A stretch of DNA of 64,000 nt from Tubiluchus corallicola (GCA_030141605.1 JAQGDQ010000263.1:62001-126000); one strand, 5' to 3'; shown: positions 36,661-48,935, numbered from the stretch's first letter. Translations and numbers: made by a program. Notes: generated by a model not told the origin, from the sequence alone.

Positions 36661-38105
36661 TTACGATGAAATCACATTAACTGTGGGCATAAGATTATTC
36701 TGCGAATTGGATAATAACTATGAATTTTATGTCTTGCAAAAGAGTTAATCCAAGCAAAATGGACACAATGATTGTGATCTTTTTTACATTTGACTCTTGA
36801 TAAGTTGCCATGGCTACTTGATTATTCAAATATTTAAACCGAGTAAAGCTTCTCGATTTAATAATACCTATTACCAAAAACCGTAAAACTGAAAATTGTG
36901 AATCGCAAAAATCGAAAAGTTGAGCACGTCACGAATTTTTCCATAATTGAGTGGACATTAAATCGAAAACGTCCTTGCTCGTAAAAACGTCTTACCACCA
37001 AATAAGCCGATTTGCTCGGTAGTAAACAAGCAATTTTTTGTTTATTAACTTTGCCTGGGGTTATTTGTAGTTGATACTACCTGTCATTTGGTGATACACA
37101 AGCAAAAAGATGGTCATACAAAAAGAAAACCTCACTTAAAATCGGATGACATTGTATATATATGGAAAATTTTATGCAAAAAAAGTTAGCATATCTGTGC
37201 AAACGACCTTAGTTTACGATAACATTCGGTCAGCGCTCTGCCACCAGGCATGCAAATGCAATTACCTCATAAAACAGCCATAATAAACCTTGAATGTTTT
37301 TCCCTTGGCCTGTTAAAATATCGATTATTTGCACCAACTATTAGTTGTTGTTATTTACACGGTACAATTGCAAAAAGTAAGTACATCATGGCGAAGGCTG
37401 CTGCGCCTATTTAAAAAAGCTGAAAATATCGATGCAATTACACCGCGAAAGTCAATTTGGTGTACCGTCTGTCATCCAGACTTAGGTTCAAGGCTCAAGT
37501 GTTCCGTCAGCGGATATTTTTCTATCACCGCCTGACAGTCTAACAGAATGCTTAAGTGAATTATTTTTAATCTAAAGGAAATGAAGCCTCTATTATTCTA
37601 TTACTATCTTTTGTTTAGGCAGCATAAGACTAACCCTAACTGTCTAGCCAAAATTCGAATAGCTTCAGACACAGGCGATGGAATCCAAGCAATCACTTTA
37701 TATGAGAAAATACGATATGAAATACAAGAATTTAAATAGACCTTTATGCCTCTTTAGTTGAAAGTTAGTTCCCTTTTTTTCAAACGCACACATCGCATTT
37801 TCAGTAGAAAACCACTTGTTAGGGGAATATTAATGCTTGAAACCGAATGGCAACAATTACGGCTGTCACAAGGGAAAAGCGTCAAGCAGTGGTGAGGTGG
37901 TAATTATCAATCAAATTTATTGAACATTTATTGATCATTGTACTGAGTTCGCATCTCCATCAGGGTACTTGTGCACCTGGACGCGAACCTACATTCAGTA
38001 ACAAAGCAGGTGTGCACAACAACACCTGAGGGGAGTGTGATGATGACTGCTGCGTCATTATTATATACGCTTAAAGCTCTTTAAAATTAAACACACCAAT
38101 AGCAG
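36661..38105. other. Gene-free stretch (probable intron)
   Basis: AT-rich sequence between the satellite and the next candidate exon. Open frames at 36695-36877 and 37329-37535 show no domain or splice context. Confidence 0.4.
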
Positions 38106-38267
38106 GCGGAGATACAGCGTTTGGGACCGGTTTCTGGGATAGGTCAAGCAGAAACAACAAGTGTCTCCCCAGCCTTGATGCCTGCTGGCATGTACTACAC
38201 ACAGCTTGATTTAGAATGGCCGAAGGGAAAGTGGACAAGCTACACACTAGTGGACAGACCTGTTAGC
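38106..38267 (+). CDS. Unrecognised plus-strand gene, candidate exon c
   Basis: After the acceptor AATAGCAG the phase-0 frame reads AEIQRLGPVSGIGQAETTSV, then SPALMPAGMYYTQLDLEWPK and GKWTSYTLVDRP. A second in-frame acceptor 12 bases on (GATACAG|CGT) would drop AEIQ. The downstream border is uncertain: GTAGAA after 38267 keeps phase 0 and fits the following exon. The MYYTQLDLEWPKGKW stretch looks like real folded protein, but I cannot name the family. Confidence 0.5.
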
Positions 38268-39108
38268 GTAGAAACGCTGAAATATAGGAAAACTATTGCC
38301 GAGTCGATGATAATGATCTATTTGCTGACAAAGCTTTTGGAGTAAATGAATCATCAATCACTATAAAAGAGACGAAACAGTCGAGTAGAATGATTTATTT
38401 AAAAGGTTACTTTACACATGCAAGACCTGTGAAAGCCAAAAAGATGCATTATATTACACAAAATCAATAATTATGAATTCAAAGATACTATCAAGGCGGA
38501 CAATCAAAGTAGCAGAATCAATTCTTTTAAGAAAAAATCTTAGCGTTTATACGAGGCGTTTCGAAATGCTTTGGATGCAGGAACGAAGTCAAGGTTATTC
38601 CTCTTCACCAAAATTACCCGAAAGTGGTCGTGGAGAAGGGGCTGAATGAGTGGCAAATATATATTAAGGCAGCTTAAAAACACCAGCTAGAATTCTTAAA
38701 GTCTTATCATTCGTCGATGACGCACTACAACAGAATCAGCTAAATTTTGGATAGTTGAGAGAGAAGGACAATTAGTTTTTAAGTACTGATTCAAGTTCAC
38801 TTTCAAAAAAAGGACAAATCTGTCATCTTTCTTCCAAAACGATAGTTCTTTAAAAAACAGTGGATACTCTACATTTATAAAGCTACATGTGGACATAAAA
38901 TGGTGGCTTTACTCTTCAGTTACCACTTGTAGTTGCAAATCATATTACTTTATGGTGTGAATCTTTAAAACTACAGTAAGGATCGACTAATTTTAAAATA
39001 CAAGCGTGACTGACCGAATGACTTAGCAGCAGTTAATGTGCGCAATGAACTTTAATTTTTCCTTTTAAGGACAATCGCGATACCTTTACTTGAACCACCA
39101 CATCTTAG
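38268..39108. other. Probable intron, nothing distinct
   Basis: AT-rich sequence with no identifiable element. Confidence 0.4.
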
Positions 39109-39193
39109 CAAGTTCAAGATTTGGATCAACGCCAAATTTGCCTAGTTGCGTGTGTGACGCATTCAAACTGGGCTGTTATTTCTGCTTGGCCAG
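39109..39193 (+). CDS. Unrecognised plus-strand gene, penultimate exon
   Basis: Acceptor ACATCTTAG is followed by a phase-0 frame reading QVQDLDQRQICLVACVTHSN then WAVISAWP plus one base, and a good donor CAG|GTACTA. It leaves in phase 1, exactly what the last exon (40365) needs, giving ...SAWP-A-SGLRSDL. If the donor is not used, the frame continues Thr/Pro-rich (PVKPVFYTTSKQPVVENG...) to a stop at 39327, so an alternative terminal exon is possible. Confidence 0.55.
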
Positions 39194-39897
39194 GTACTAC
39201 AATTACGACATTACCCGTCAAACCAGTATTTTATACCACCAGCAAGCAACCGGTTGTCGAAAATGGTCTAAAATTACCCCCCGTAACAGCCGCTATGACT
39301 ACACACAGACAAGGGGAGAGAGAATAACTAGACCTCGTGCCAAGGGGACAACGGCCGCTCGAGGATGGCCAGTGGTGAAAGCCGTCATTATTTGCAAGAA
39401 ACTTAACCAGGGTACTAGACTCGTGCTTGCCCGTTTCCGTCTGACATCTTACATTGAATAATTAAAATATTAGCGTGTTGAACAAACATGGAACATAATC
39501 AAACAACACGACTCAGAACAAACTCCAAAGTTCACAGAAAATCCTATTACTCACATGTGTATGCAATCGAGCTGTGAATTCGTTTGTAACTCTTTACACC
39601 CGAATTGCTTTAATGTGAAAAGTAAAGACAGAAAACAGTTACTCTGCAAAGCACCCGGAATCTTCTCTTAGTTCTCTACCTAAGGAGGTGGATGAAGTTT
39701 AGTTACCACTAACGTATTCTTCTTTTAAATTTGTTTTAGGTCTTGGTGACTACCAAAATTTGAAATTTTTTCAGACTAAACACAGCAGTGATTACATTAC
39801 GTATTTTGTGTGTTATTACTATTATAGGACCATATAGTACATAATTAGTACACATAGTATGTGTTATAACTGTATATTCCAAAATACAATATAGTAT

Positions 39898-40263
39898 AGG
39901 TTTTACACGTCAAATGTAGACACAGGAAAGTTCAAATGTAACTTTGGTGAGTCAAATGTAGACACAGGAATTTCGAATGTGTTTTGGTAACTCAAATGTG
40001 ACTTAGGTAAGTCAAATGTAGACACAGGAATTCCGAATGTGTTTTGGTAACTCAAATGTGACTTAGGTAAGTCAAATGTAGACATAGGACATTTGACTTG
40101 ACATGTGTCTACATTTGACTTACCAAAAACGCTTAAGATTTCTTGAAAACCGTTGTTAACACATTTGAACTGCCTAAGTCTACATTTGAGTTACCAAGAC
40201 ACATTTGAATTACCTAAATCTACATTTGACTTAACGTAAGTCTACATTTGACATGTAAAACCT
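39898..40263. mobile_element. Foldback-type element with repetitive inverted arms
   Basis: Ends are AGGTTTTACACGTCAAATGT and its near-perfect reverse complement finishing TACATTTGACATGTAAAACC. The left arm holds a tandem run of TCAAATGTAGACACAGGA and TCAAATGTGACTTAGGTA units. The right arm carries the complementary GTCTACATTTGA units, with a short non-repetitive loop between. Long internally repetitive arms are typical of foldback elements. It lies in the last intron of the unrecognised gene, about 100 bp before the terminal exon. Confidence 0.8.
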
Positions 40264-40364
40264 ACAAATACATTTGGTACTTCGTTAGTGAGAACAATGA
40301 CAATGGCATCATGAGAAAGAGAAAAACAATGTAACATTGACTTACTAATATTTTCTTTATCCAG

Positions 40365-40570
40365 CCTCAGGTTTGCGGTCAGATCTAATCGGAATGACTG
40401 AACGATGGCCAGTAGCGCCAGCAGGACCAATGTCCACTCCATCATCACCTGTGCAGCTGCCAAGAATGTCCCCATGCTGGGCAACTATTGCGTCTAATCA
40501 AGGCCCAGTTGCTGTGGAAACGAAGCAAACGCAACATTATGATTTAGCATTGATCGAAAAGTTGCCTTAA
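40365..40570 (+). CDS. Unrecognised plus-strand gene, terminal exon
   Basis: Acceptor TTTTCTTTATCCAG, then a phase-1 entry reading SGLRSDLIGMTERWPVAPAG, PMSTPSSPVQLPRMSPCWAT and a C-terminal ...YDLALIEKLP stop: 206 bp, or 67 residues plus a stop. It is rich in Pro, Ser and Met, suggesting a flexible C-terminal tail. A nearby second acceptor (CCTCAG|GTTT) is possible. The stop codon is followed 110 bp later by AATAAA, which supports a genuine 3' end. The family is unknown to me. Confidence 0.6.
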
Positions 40571-40680
40571 TTACTTTAGCTGTAGTGAATATTCCTAGAA
40601 GAGGCAGTTCTTGCAAATGCTGCAGTGAATTCGAACCCGTCACGCAAGGATCAGCCGTAAGAGTTTTGTCATGGAATATA

Positions 40681-40686
40681 AATAAA
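40681..40686 (+). terminator. AATAAA polyadenylation signal
   Basis: A canonical AATAAA lies 110 bp after the stop codon at 40570, before a TTA-rich stretch and the start of MITE copy 2. It is the likely 3' end of the unrecognised plus-strand gene. Confidence 0.55.
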
Positions 40687-40711
40687 GTCCTAGAACTCTA
40701 TGTTATCTATG

Positions 40712-41187
40712 TTAAAGGAAGACCGGACGATTGTTTAGACTCAATCTCATTTTAATTTACTGTCCAAAATATAGATATTCTTGCCTATAAAAGTTAACAA
40801 TTGTTTCTTACATTTGAATAATTAGCTTATTATAATTATAATTAGAAAAAGGCAGGCGTCTTCCCTTGTGTATCAAGCACATTTACATAAGTGTTACAGA
40901 ACTGTTTAAACGCATAATGTCACGAAAAATGTGCTCTACATCATATGACGTCAGAAACTAACACTGCAGTTCATGATCATGCTTATCACGGTACCGTCTT
41001 CTATTTGTCGGCCACGCGAATGTGACAAAAAGGCGTTGCTTTGAAAGTTTAACAAAATTTGAGTATCCGAGGTAATTATTATTTAATCTAAGCTTTGATT
41101 TTAAAAAAAGGCCATTGTAGTTTTCAATATTTTAGAGCATTCTTTATTCTGAACTAATGTTTACACAATCATCCGGTTTTCCTTTAA
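40712..41187 (-). mobile_element. TTAA-bounded MITE family C, copy 2 (inverted)
   Basis: TTAAAGGAAGACCGGACGAT at the left and ATCATCCGGTTTTCCTTTAA at the right are inverted ends. The interior is the reverse complement of copies 1 and 3, with a deletion relative to them (476 bp against 543-564 bp). Non-coding; it abuts the 3' end of the unrecognised gene. Confidence 0.85.
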
Positions 41188-42574
41188 AAGGGATTTAATC
41201 AAAAATCTTATTGTTGAAGGTGCGTAGTACATGATATGTGAGTCTACATCCTGTACGTCACACATAAGCATTTACAAATAATAGTAACGTTTATGTGGGT
41301 AACACAGTAAACACAAATAATTAGCTTATATAAATAGTAATATATTTGAGCAGGTTCAACAAGGTTCAGTGACAAACACTAGTAAACATGGAGAGAGTGA
41401 CAGAACGTAAGAATTTGCTAAACAAAATTCCTCCCATTTCACTATGTTGTAAACTGTACAATGACACAGGGCAGTTTCAACGGTAGAATTTCAATTAGGC
41501 GAGGTTAAGTACAGTGAACCGTCATTAATCGAGTTTTATATATAAACATTTTTGATGCTTATTTTTTCTTTCCATACTCTCAGTTTTTAACTTTACTCAC
41601 TAACCTTGGTCAAATTCCCCTGTTAATAAGACCCCATTTGAAACTACTACATATAATAATCCTAATTACTGAATAATTGTATTGTTTTGTTTAGATTTAG
41701 GAATATAACTTTATTATTTTTTGTTTTCAGTTCTTTTTGGATAATTTGTATCATTTATACTGTTTTTATTATTATTATTTTTCTTATTTGCTTTTGTTTT
41801 TGTTATCTGCAGCATCACCGTTAATTTTTAATATACTAATCTATTTATAAGAAAGGGCAGGAGACTAGATGACCCTATGGTCCTTCCATGCCCTGCTCCA
41901 TGATTATAATTACTTAATATTTAAAAAAACTTTTGATGTTAAACTAATTGGAGAATGTTAAATTAATTGTGTTTTATATATAAGCGTATTCATAACACAA
42001 TGGTGAGGGGGACATACCAAAGTAATACTCAAATGCACAAAGCTAAATTTTACGCAGGAATACATCTCGAGTCTGTGACTTTGTACGGATAAACAAACGT
42101 AAATTATATAGCTAGCACAAAAATGTAAAATGATAAAGGAATGCTTGGGAAAGCCTTCCAACCAAGCTGAAAAAATGGGCAAAGCGCTTGGCGTCAGTAA
42201 TTGTAATAAATGACAATATTACTTTGAACCCGAGTTTACAGTTTAGATTACAGATCTACGTCTGCTTACGAACAACTTGCTATAAGACAGGAACGTATTT
42301 GCAAGCACTTATTGAGCAGTCTGACTACTTAGTTTATTTTACACAAGCTGCTTCAAATGCTTTAGATAAATATCTTAAGGGAACTGTGCGATCTTGTATA
42401 TTAAATCCAATAAGAGCTCTATAAATAAAACAGGAGGACCCAGTTCTTCATTTTGAGGAAGCTCCGCGCGTAATTTTGTGTTCCTTATTGTGATGTGTCA
42501 AACGTTAAGTGGATTCGTTCTCTTAAAATGGCCGCACTAAATATACATGGTCGCATACTAACGTAGTTTAACGG
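41188..42574. other. Gene-free stretch
   Basis: AT-rich intergenic DNA. A 78-codon frame at 42188-42424 lacks domain or splice support. Confidence 0.5.
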
Positions 42575-42725
42575 AAGTGGTGCTGACAAGCCACTGGCGT
42601 AGCAGTGTCTAGTTTTTTTTGCTGGATTACTGCTGCGTTTACCTGTCTGAAGGCAGATTTCTTTTATTTTAGAATTCTGCCTACCCAATGTGTACAATAG
42701 ACGTGACGGGCGTATGCTGATGATG
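42575..42725 (+). repeat. Dispersed repeat family A, copy 2
   Basis: Shares ordered blocks with 5725-5875 (GGATTACTGCTG, TTTCTTTTATTTTA, CTGCCTA, AATAGACGT) and ends in a short GATGATGATGATGA run, as retroelement tails often do. Confidence 0.6.
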
Positions 42726-43591
42726 ATGATGAAGTCACTCCCTCAAAAAATCAATAAATTTTTCAAAAATTCTACACAGTCACCTGTCAAATACATCCCA
42801 TCTTCAAGCAAAGTTCATGTAAATTCAGCTTATCAGAAAGTCTGAAATTCAGACAGAGAAAGAGAGCCCAAACATTTGACGATAAATCGAATATATTGTC
42901 TTCAGCTTTATCCCTATAAAAGGGATTTATCCCAATGCTAGATGGAATCTACAAATTCTTAATGGCAAGAAAATATCAATTGGCACAAATGGAACTAACA
43001 GCTGTATATAGTTACTGTCTGGAGTCAGAATAATGAATGTGGACGGTGACAGAATACGACAGCAATGAACTCTGTATGTAGGCATGCATGAACCACTCAC
43101 TGGTCTTTTGACCAGCATGAGTCACCAGTAATTTTTGAGGATGCTACAAATAGCTGCACTAATGGGACAGGAAGCTCAGCAAACAGCTACTAAAAGCATA
43201 GGTTTTATCAGCTGCAGGAAAGCGCGGAACTTCTTAATTTGGTTTTAAGCGCATTAATTATGTTAATTACACCATTAGGGGATGTCTCAGTCTTATCCCG
43301 ATACCGCTAGGGAATCGTTTGATGTGGCATAGTGTGGTTACTATGGTAATGGCGCTAGAAATTATTAGTATATTAGGGAATGATGAAGTCAACTAATGCG
43401 GTAGCCTACCAAAATAATTTTCATGGCTATGGAGGTCAGTTGCCAAACACAAGCCTGACCAAATGTAACGGGTGGTCAAATTATGCATGAATACAACTAA
43501 TCTTGGTGAATCAGACTTTTTGACAATAGAAAGGCATTACTGTGAAAAGGTGCCTAGTACAAGGCATAACCTCGCATAGTACAATACGTAA
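42726..43591. other. Gene-free stretch
   Basis: No supported gene or element borders. Confidence 0.4.
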
Positions 43592-43825
43592 CCTCGCTTC
43601 CAGAATACTGCACACACGGTGACCCCACTCCACTATTCAGCTCACCCTCGCTTCCAAAATACTGCACACACGGTGACCCCCTCCACTACTCAGCTCACCC
43701 TCGCTTCCAGAATACTGCACACACGGTGACCCCACTCCACTACTCATCTCACCCTCGCTTCCAGAATACTGCACACACGGTGACCCCCTCCACTACTCAG
43801 CTCACCCTCGCTTCCAGAATACTGC
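43592..43825. repeat. 53/54-bp tandem repeat, about 4.4 copies
   Basis: CCTCGCTTCCAGAATACTGC recurs at 43592, 43646, 43699, 43753 and 43806, with spacing alternating 54, 53, 54, 53. The alternation (CCCCACTCC against CCCCCTCC) shows a two-monomer higher-order unit of 107 bp. Confidence 0.95.
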
Positions 43826-45023
43826 ATCAGAACTAGAAATTGCCAATACTGTAGCATAATTAGGCAGGATGCTATACGTCCTCTACTGAAGTGTATAACT
43901 ACAAACACATAGGTAATGACCGTATCAAATGGCTATAATTATGTGGCCCATGAGTCACCAAACGATCAGCACAGTATCGGCGACAATATTGTAAGTTTAA
44001 TGTAACAATAACTTGTTATGCTGGCCGTTCAGGTGAGCAGAGTCACACAGACCCTTTAGTGATCCGTAACCGTGCACAGACAGTGCGACAACAACAACTT
44101 TACAGGTTCAAGCCATGCCAACTTGCAACACTTTGTTTATTTTCTGTTCGTAACATTATAACCGTCAACAACCCAATACAGATGTAATTAATGCAAAGTG
44201 TTTCGTATACTTCACTATAATAACGTCATAGGCATCACACGTCAAAATCAACAAAACATGAAATGAAAGTTAAAAACGAACCTATGACCTTTGATAAATT
44301 CAAAAATGAGAATTAGTTATCTTACGCACGCGTACAACCTGTACGAAAATACAGAGTGCACACATGTGACACCATTCACATTGGAATTCTTAACATATCT
44401 ATCACTATCCATTAATCTATTATTCCTAACTCCCTGTTTCCTACGATACAGCTAATATTTTCTTACAAATTACCTTTGAAATTTGTTTATTCCTCACTTG
44501 TGACTATGACTACAGCAACAGCGTAATCCAAATAATTATGGCACTAATCATCTGCTATGTCTCCACTACATTTAATAACGTGCACCAGCAAATGCTATTG
44601 AATTAAGCAACTAAACAACGTACACACACACTTGCTGTACCACATCAACTCTCTAGAACACGATCGTTCAGCGTACCAACAATAATTAAACCCCCACCGC
44701 CAGTGGCCAATAGAAAACCAGCAAGCGCCCACGTGGCTCATCACGTGACGGCGGCGTACGATTGATGATTGAATTTTGAGTGGGAATCACTTAACCGTGA
44801 ATAACCAAACCACCTCGTGACATTGACTGGTGTCGTTCGTTCGTCGTGGTGGCACTGCCAAAAAATGGTACCCGCTGAAAATACGTAAAAGGATTTCAGG
44901 ATATTTAGCAAGAAAGTTTAAAGAATAAAATGATGTTGAAAGCTCCAGTAACTTCTGTTTGTTTTGTAAATGATAATTTTTATTGTTGGAAGGAACCCAA
45001 CATTGAAAATACTGAAGGTAATA
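43826..45023. other. Gene-free stretch with promoter-like patch
   Basis: At 44690-44756, in otherwise AT-rich DNA, a GC-richer patch holds CCAAT (GGCCAATAG), two CACGTG E-boxes (CCCACGTGGC and CATCACGTGAC) and several CpGs. This could be a promoter, but no first exon can be assigned on either strand. Confidence 0.3.
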
Positions 45024-45031
45024 CCGACGAT

Positions 45032-45411
45032 CAGGGCCTATTTCAAGGGGGGAAATGGGGATACTTCCCCGGGGCCTCACCCTCCAGGGGGGCCTCGCGC
45101 CAAGGTAACTTTTTTTTGCTTTATGCGAACATACCCCCCTCTCTCCTGCCGCACGCACGCCGTTTGCCAGTATTGACAAGTATTAAGGACTGGTCTTGAG
45201 AATAAAGCAGTTTTTCTTTCAATTGTTCTTTCCTTTAACAACTGTATAACTCTATATTTTCTCTTCGAAAATGCTTCTCCGGTGTTCTAGCTGTTCAAAA
45301 ATTTTCTGGGCGCCAACCATGGTAGCGCCCGCCCCCCGGCGCTTCGCCCCCATCGATGGGGGCAGACATGCACCACTTCCCCGGGCCTCGCTTAGGCAGA
45401 AATAGGCCCTG
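45032..45411. mobile_element. hAT-type MITE family D with perfect target duplication
   Basis: CCGACGAT duplicated at 45024-45031 and 45412-45419 flanks perfect inverted ends CAGGGCCTATTT and AAATAGGCCCTG. The interior carries CTTCCCCGGGGCCTCACCC near one end and its counterpart near the other. It is 380 bp with no transposase. A second, right-truncated copy is at 50196-50572. Confidence 0.95.
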
Positions 45412-45419
45412 CCGACGAT

Positions 45420-47540
45420 GCAAGTATCGCGAAATTTTTGCAAGCTGTGTGCAAAGCGTGCGGCTTGGCAAAGCCTCATTATTAATCAAGCAGCTAAGTC
45501 AAAACAAACCAATTTAAGACAACTTAGTACGGTACATTTTAATGTCACTGTTGTGAACCAAGAGATATTCAAAAAAACTGAATGGAATTATAGTACAAGG
45601 ATTCTGAGTCGAGAAACATAGGCCTGGGCATATTTATATTATAATAAGGATGATCGTTGTTGACATATTAAACAGAAACGTAACTGCTGGTATGAGTCAC
45701 TCTAAGGACAAGAAAAGGGGCAGCTGAAGTAGGTTTCAGAAAAACCGACTTAAAAAATTATATTACTTTATAGCAATTTTATGCGTACATCGCGTTGAAA
45801 GGAATTTTTGTTTGTTTTCATATTAAATCTCCCGCAATACTGTTCCGATCTCGCCATTACATGACGTCATATACGCACAACATAAATCAGGGGAAGAAAA
45901 GGAAATGTTAAACTTGTCTCAAAAAACTTTCTATGCAGAATTATGTTACTTGGCATTTCGCTTACCTACTAGAAAGACTTATGTAGCTAGAAAAGAAAAT
46001 TATTAATTATTTAAAATGTTTTCACCAATTGGTAAAAATGTCGTTGCAAGTCGTAACACAAATGGCTGAATTTAATGTTCATCGCGGGAGTTTAAATTTA
46101 CAGGTTTTATACAGCGTTACTGCCGACGCAAGCCCTGAATGGGAAAAGAATATAAAATTTCAGGACGATTTTTTTTAAGTTTATTGTAAGTGGAGGGTTT
46201 TCTTGTGCTTTAAACGTTGTGTACGTAGGACTCTTTCGAGACAGTAATTTAACTACAAAAAAAGATGATAACTAGCGCCATCTAGTAAGCACAAAATGAA
46301 ATAAAGATCATTTTGCAGTGGCAGAAACTGGTTGGAGGTTTAATAGAAATGGTAGCACTCATTTTGCAAAAAGTTTCTATAAATGTTAAATGCGAAAAAA
46401 TGTTACTGATAATTTTTATTGATGGGGGGGGGGCAACCCAACATTGAAATTTCGAAAACACTAAATTTGTGTGCCAACAAATATATGAATTTTGTGAAAC
46501 CCCAAATGAAATCGGCAAATCCAATTACGTTTTAACAACTATCACTCGTACATGACTTTTCCACATTACAAGCCAAAGATTGCTCTTCCACGACGTTGTT
46601 ATAAAGAATTTGAAAACTTTACTCTACCAAAGACTAAAGTACTTGCATATTTACTGCTCTACCAAAGACTGAGCACTAGCGCCATCTGTTAGGAGAAAAA
46701 TCACAACTAATTTTCGTGAATTCCCGGTAGAATGAAAATATGACTTTTCATTAAATTAAATTCCATATTTCAATAGGTGAAACAGATATTTCTAATGAAT
46801 CCGTCAATTATATTTATGCTTGTAATTATGGATGTCAGTCTAGTAAATATTTCTATAGAACGACTTGCGAAAGTTATGAAAACAATTTTTTTCGGGTGAT
46901 TAAACATGACTCAGATTGCTAATTGATAAGTGGAATAGAGTATTGCTGGAAAGTTCGTTTATCGATTAGTCAGAAAGTCAGCGAATACGTATTTCATTAT
47001 TTAAGTACTCGAAAAGTGCATATAATTCTGTATTGTAATTGCACAGGTTAAAAATTTGAAAACAGAATAAACCTCTAAACTGAAATTTAAATATTAGTGT
47101 GCCTGTATTTATTTATTTATTTATTTATTTGTTGCCCATTAAGAAAAGAAATTACAAAAGACAAAGAAAAAACAACTTAAAAAATTATACATCTGAACAA
47201 AGAAACCACATATAAGTGGTATAATGGTACAAGTACAAAAACACAGACAACAGGGCAACATACATATATATTCTAAACTTAATATTGCATGTGTATTACA
47301 GTTAGTCAGTCAGTCAGGCTTGCAGTGAGTTATCTCAGTCGGGCCTGTCTTCAAATATTTGGTGGACCAATCTAGCATGAATTTTTTTTAATAACTTCTA
47401 CATTTAATGATGCATTTTAAAAAAATTTATGAAAATCGTGTGCACTGCTGATAGAGTTTTGAAATTCTTAACAACAAGAACTACATAAATTTGATGACAC
47501 GTACTGCTATTGTGTTTAGCTTTTTCTTTGTCGTGTAAAT
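45420..47540. other. Gene-free stretch
   Basis: AT-rich DNA without a supportable gene. A poly-G run lies at about 46423-46433 and a (TTTA)n run at about 47108-47133. Confidence 0.5.
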
Positions 47541-48140
47541 AATGATTGTAGGAAAGTTTGGTACTAGTAAATGTGGTACAGGTAAGTTTCAAACAGGTAA
47601 TTTTTGTACGAAGAAATTTTTGTGCTGGGAAAATTTGGTACTAGAAATTTTTACTACGCGGTAATTTTGGCATAGATAAATTTGATACTATCATCTTTAG
47701 GTACAAAGAATTTTTAGTACGAGAAAAATGTGACACCAGGCTTGTTTAGTTGTAAGAAATATTGGCACAAGAAATTTTTGGTACTGGTAAAACATTGTAC
47801 GGGGAATGTTTGGTGCGAGAAAAATGTGGCACCAGGCTTGTTTAGTTCTAAGAAATATTGGCACAAGGAATTTTTGGTACTTGGAAAATCTGGTATGGCA
47901 AATGTTTGGTACATGGAAAATATGGTACCAGGATTGTTTAGTACTAAGAAATATCGGTTCAAAGAACTTTTGGTACTACGAAGATATGGTGCGAGGAAAA
48001 TTTGGTACTAGGAAAGTTTGTTACTGGAAAACTAAAAAGAGAGCATTTCTATATCACAGTATAATATAATTGTTTCAACTAGAAAATAAAGAAGTTTATT
48101 CAGTAAGGAGGAAATATGGTACTAGGAAAGTCTGGTCCAT
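47541..48140. repeat. Degenerate GGTAC-type satellite with ~96-bp higher-order unit
   Basis: Short degenerate monomers of the form GGAAAATTTGGTACTAG (about 16-20 bp) fill the region. From 47721 a roughly 96-bp unit starting GAGAAAAATGTGRCACCAGG repeats at 47721, 47817 and about 47912. Related sequence in the opposite orientation is at 49590-49680. Confidence 0.85.
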
Positions 48141-48479
48141 TAAAAATTTCATAAAACGTTAAACTGTAATAAATAGAGTTGAATTTTATCCGTGATTATT
48201 CCACCCATGTAGGTATATTTGAAAATTAGCAAAAAATGAAAGATCTCCAACTCACCAAACAAATTTTCCAAAAAAATCCATGATTTGTTTGGGGGGGGGG
48301 ATGATCACTTTCTCTGTGTTTGTTAACAAAAATTATCAAACTGAGATAAGAACATGGCTGTGATGGCCGATGATATCCTGGAAAAACCGTCCTGTATAAG
48401 CATAGTTTGGTTTCCAGCGAGACCCACAATATGGGGAGAGAACCATTCTTCTTCATGCTCCTACTGCTACTGCTGTTGG

Positions 48480-48935
48480 CAGTGATGATGCCGTGATGGT
48501 AATGGTGTAATGTTGTCGTGGTGCTGCTGTTGGCAGTGGTGGCAGTGGCAGAGATGGTGTGTCATCATCAACATGAAAATAGCTGTCATCGTCAGAGAAA
48601 TGGCCGGTGATAGTGGTGGTGATAGTGGCGGTGGTGGTGGTGGTAGTAGTGGTGGCGGTGGTGGTGGTTTAAGTGGTGGCGGTGGTAGTAGTGGTGGTGG
48701 TGGTAGTGGTGGCGGTGGTGGTGGCAGTGGTAGTGGTGGCGGTGGTGGTGTTGGTGGTAGTGGTGGTGATTGTGGTAGTGGTGGTGGTGGTGGTGGTGGT
48801 GGTGATAGTGGCAGTGGTGGTGGTAGTGGCGGCGGTAGTGGTGGTGGTGGTGGTGGTTCTGGTGGAGGTGTTGGTGGTGGTGGGATTGTGGTGGCGGTGG
48901 CGGTGGCAGTGGTGGTGGTGTATTTTGTGGCACAA
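48480..48935. repeat. (GGT)n trinucleotide repeat, degenerate
   Basis: About 350-450 bp of GGT with GGC and AGT interruptions. Long Gly/Ser, Val and His/Thr open frames in several frames come from the triplet periodicity, not from genes. Confidence 0.95.

Noticed and set aside
42188-42424. 78-codon open frame
   Set aside because: No domain, splice context or codon pattern beyond chance for this length.
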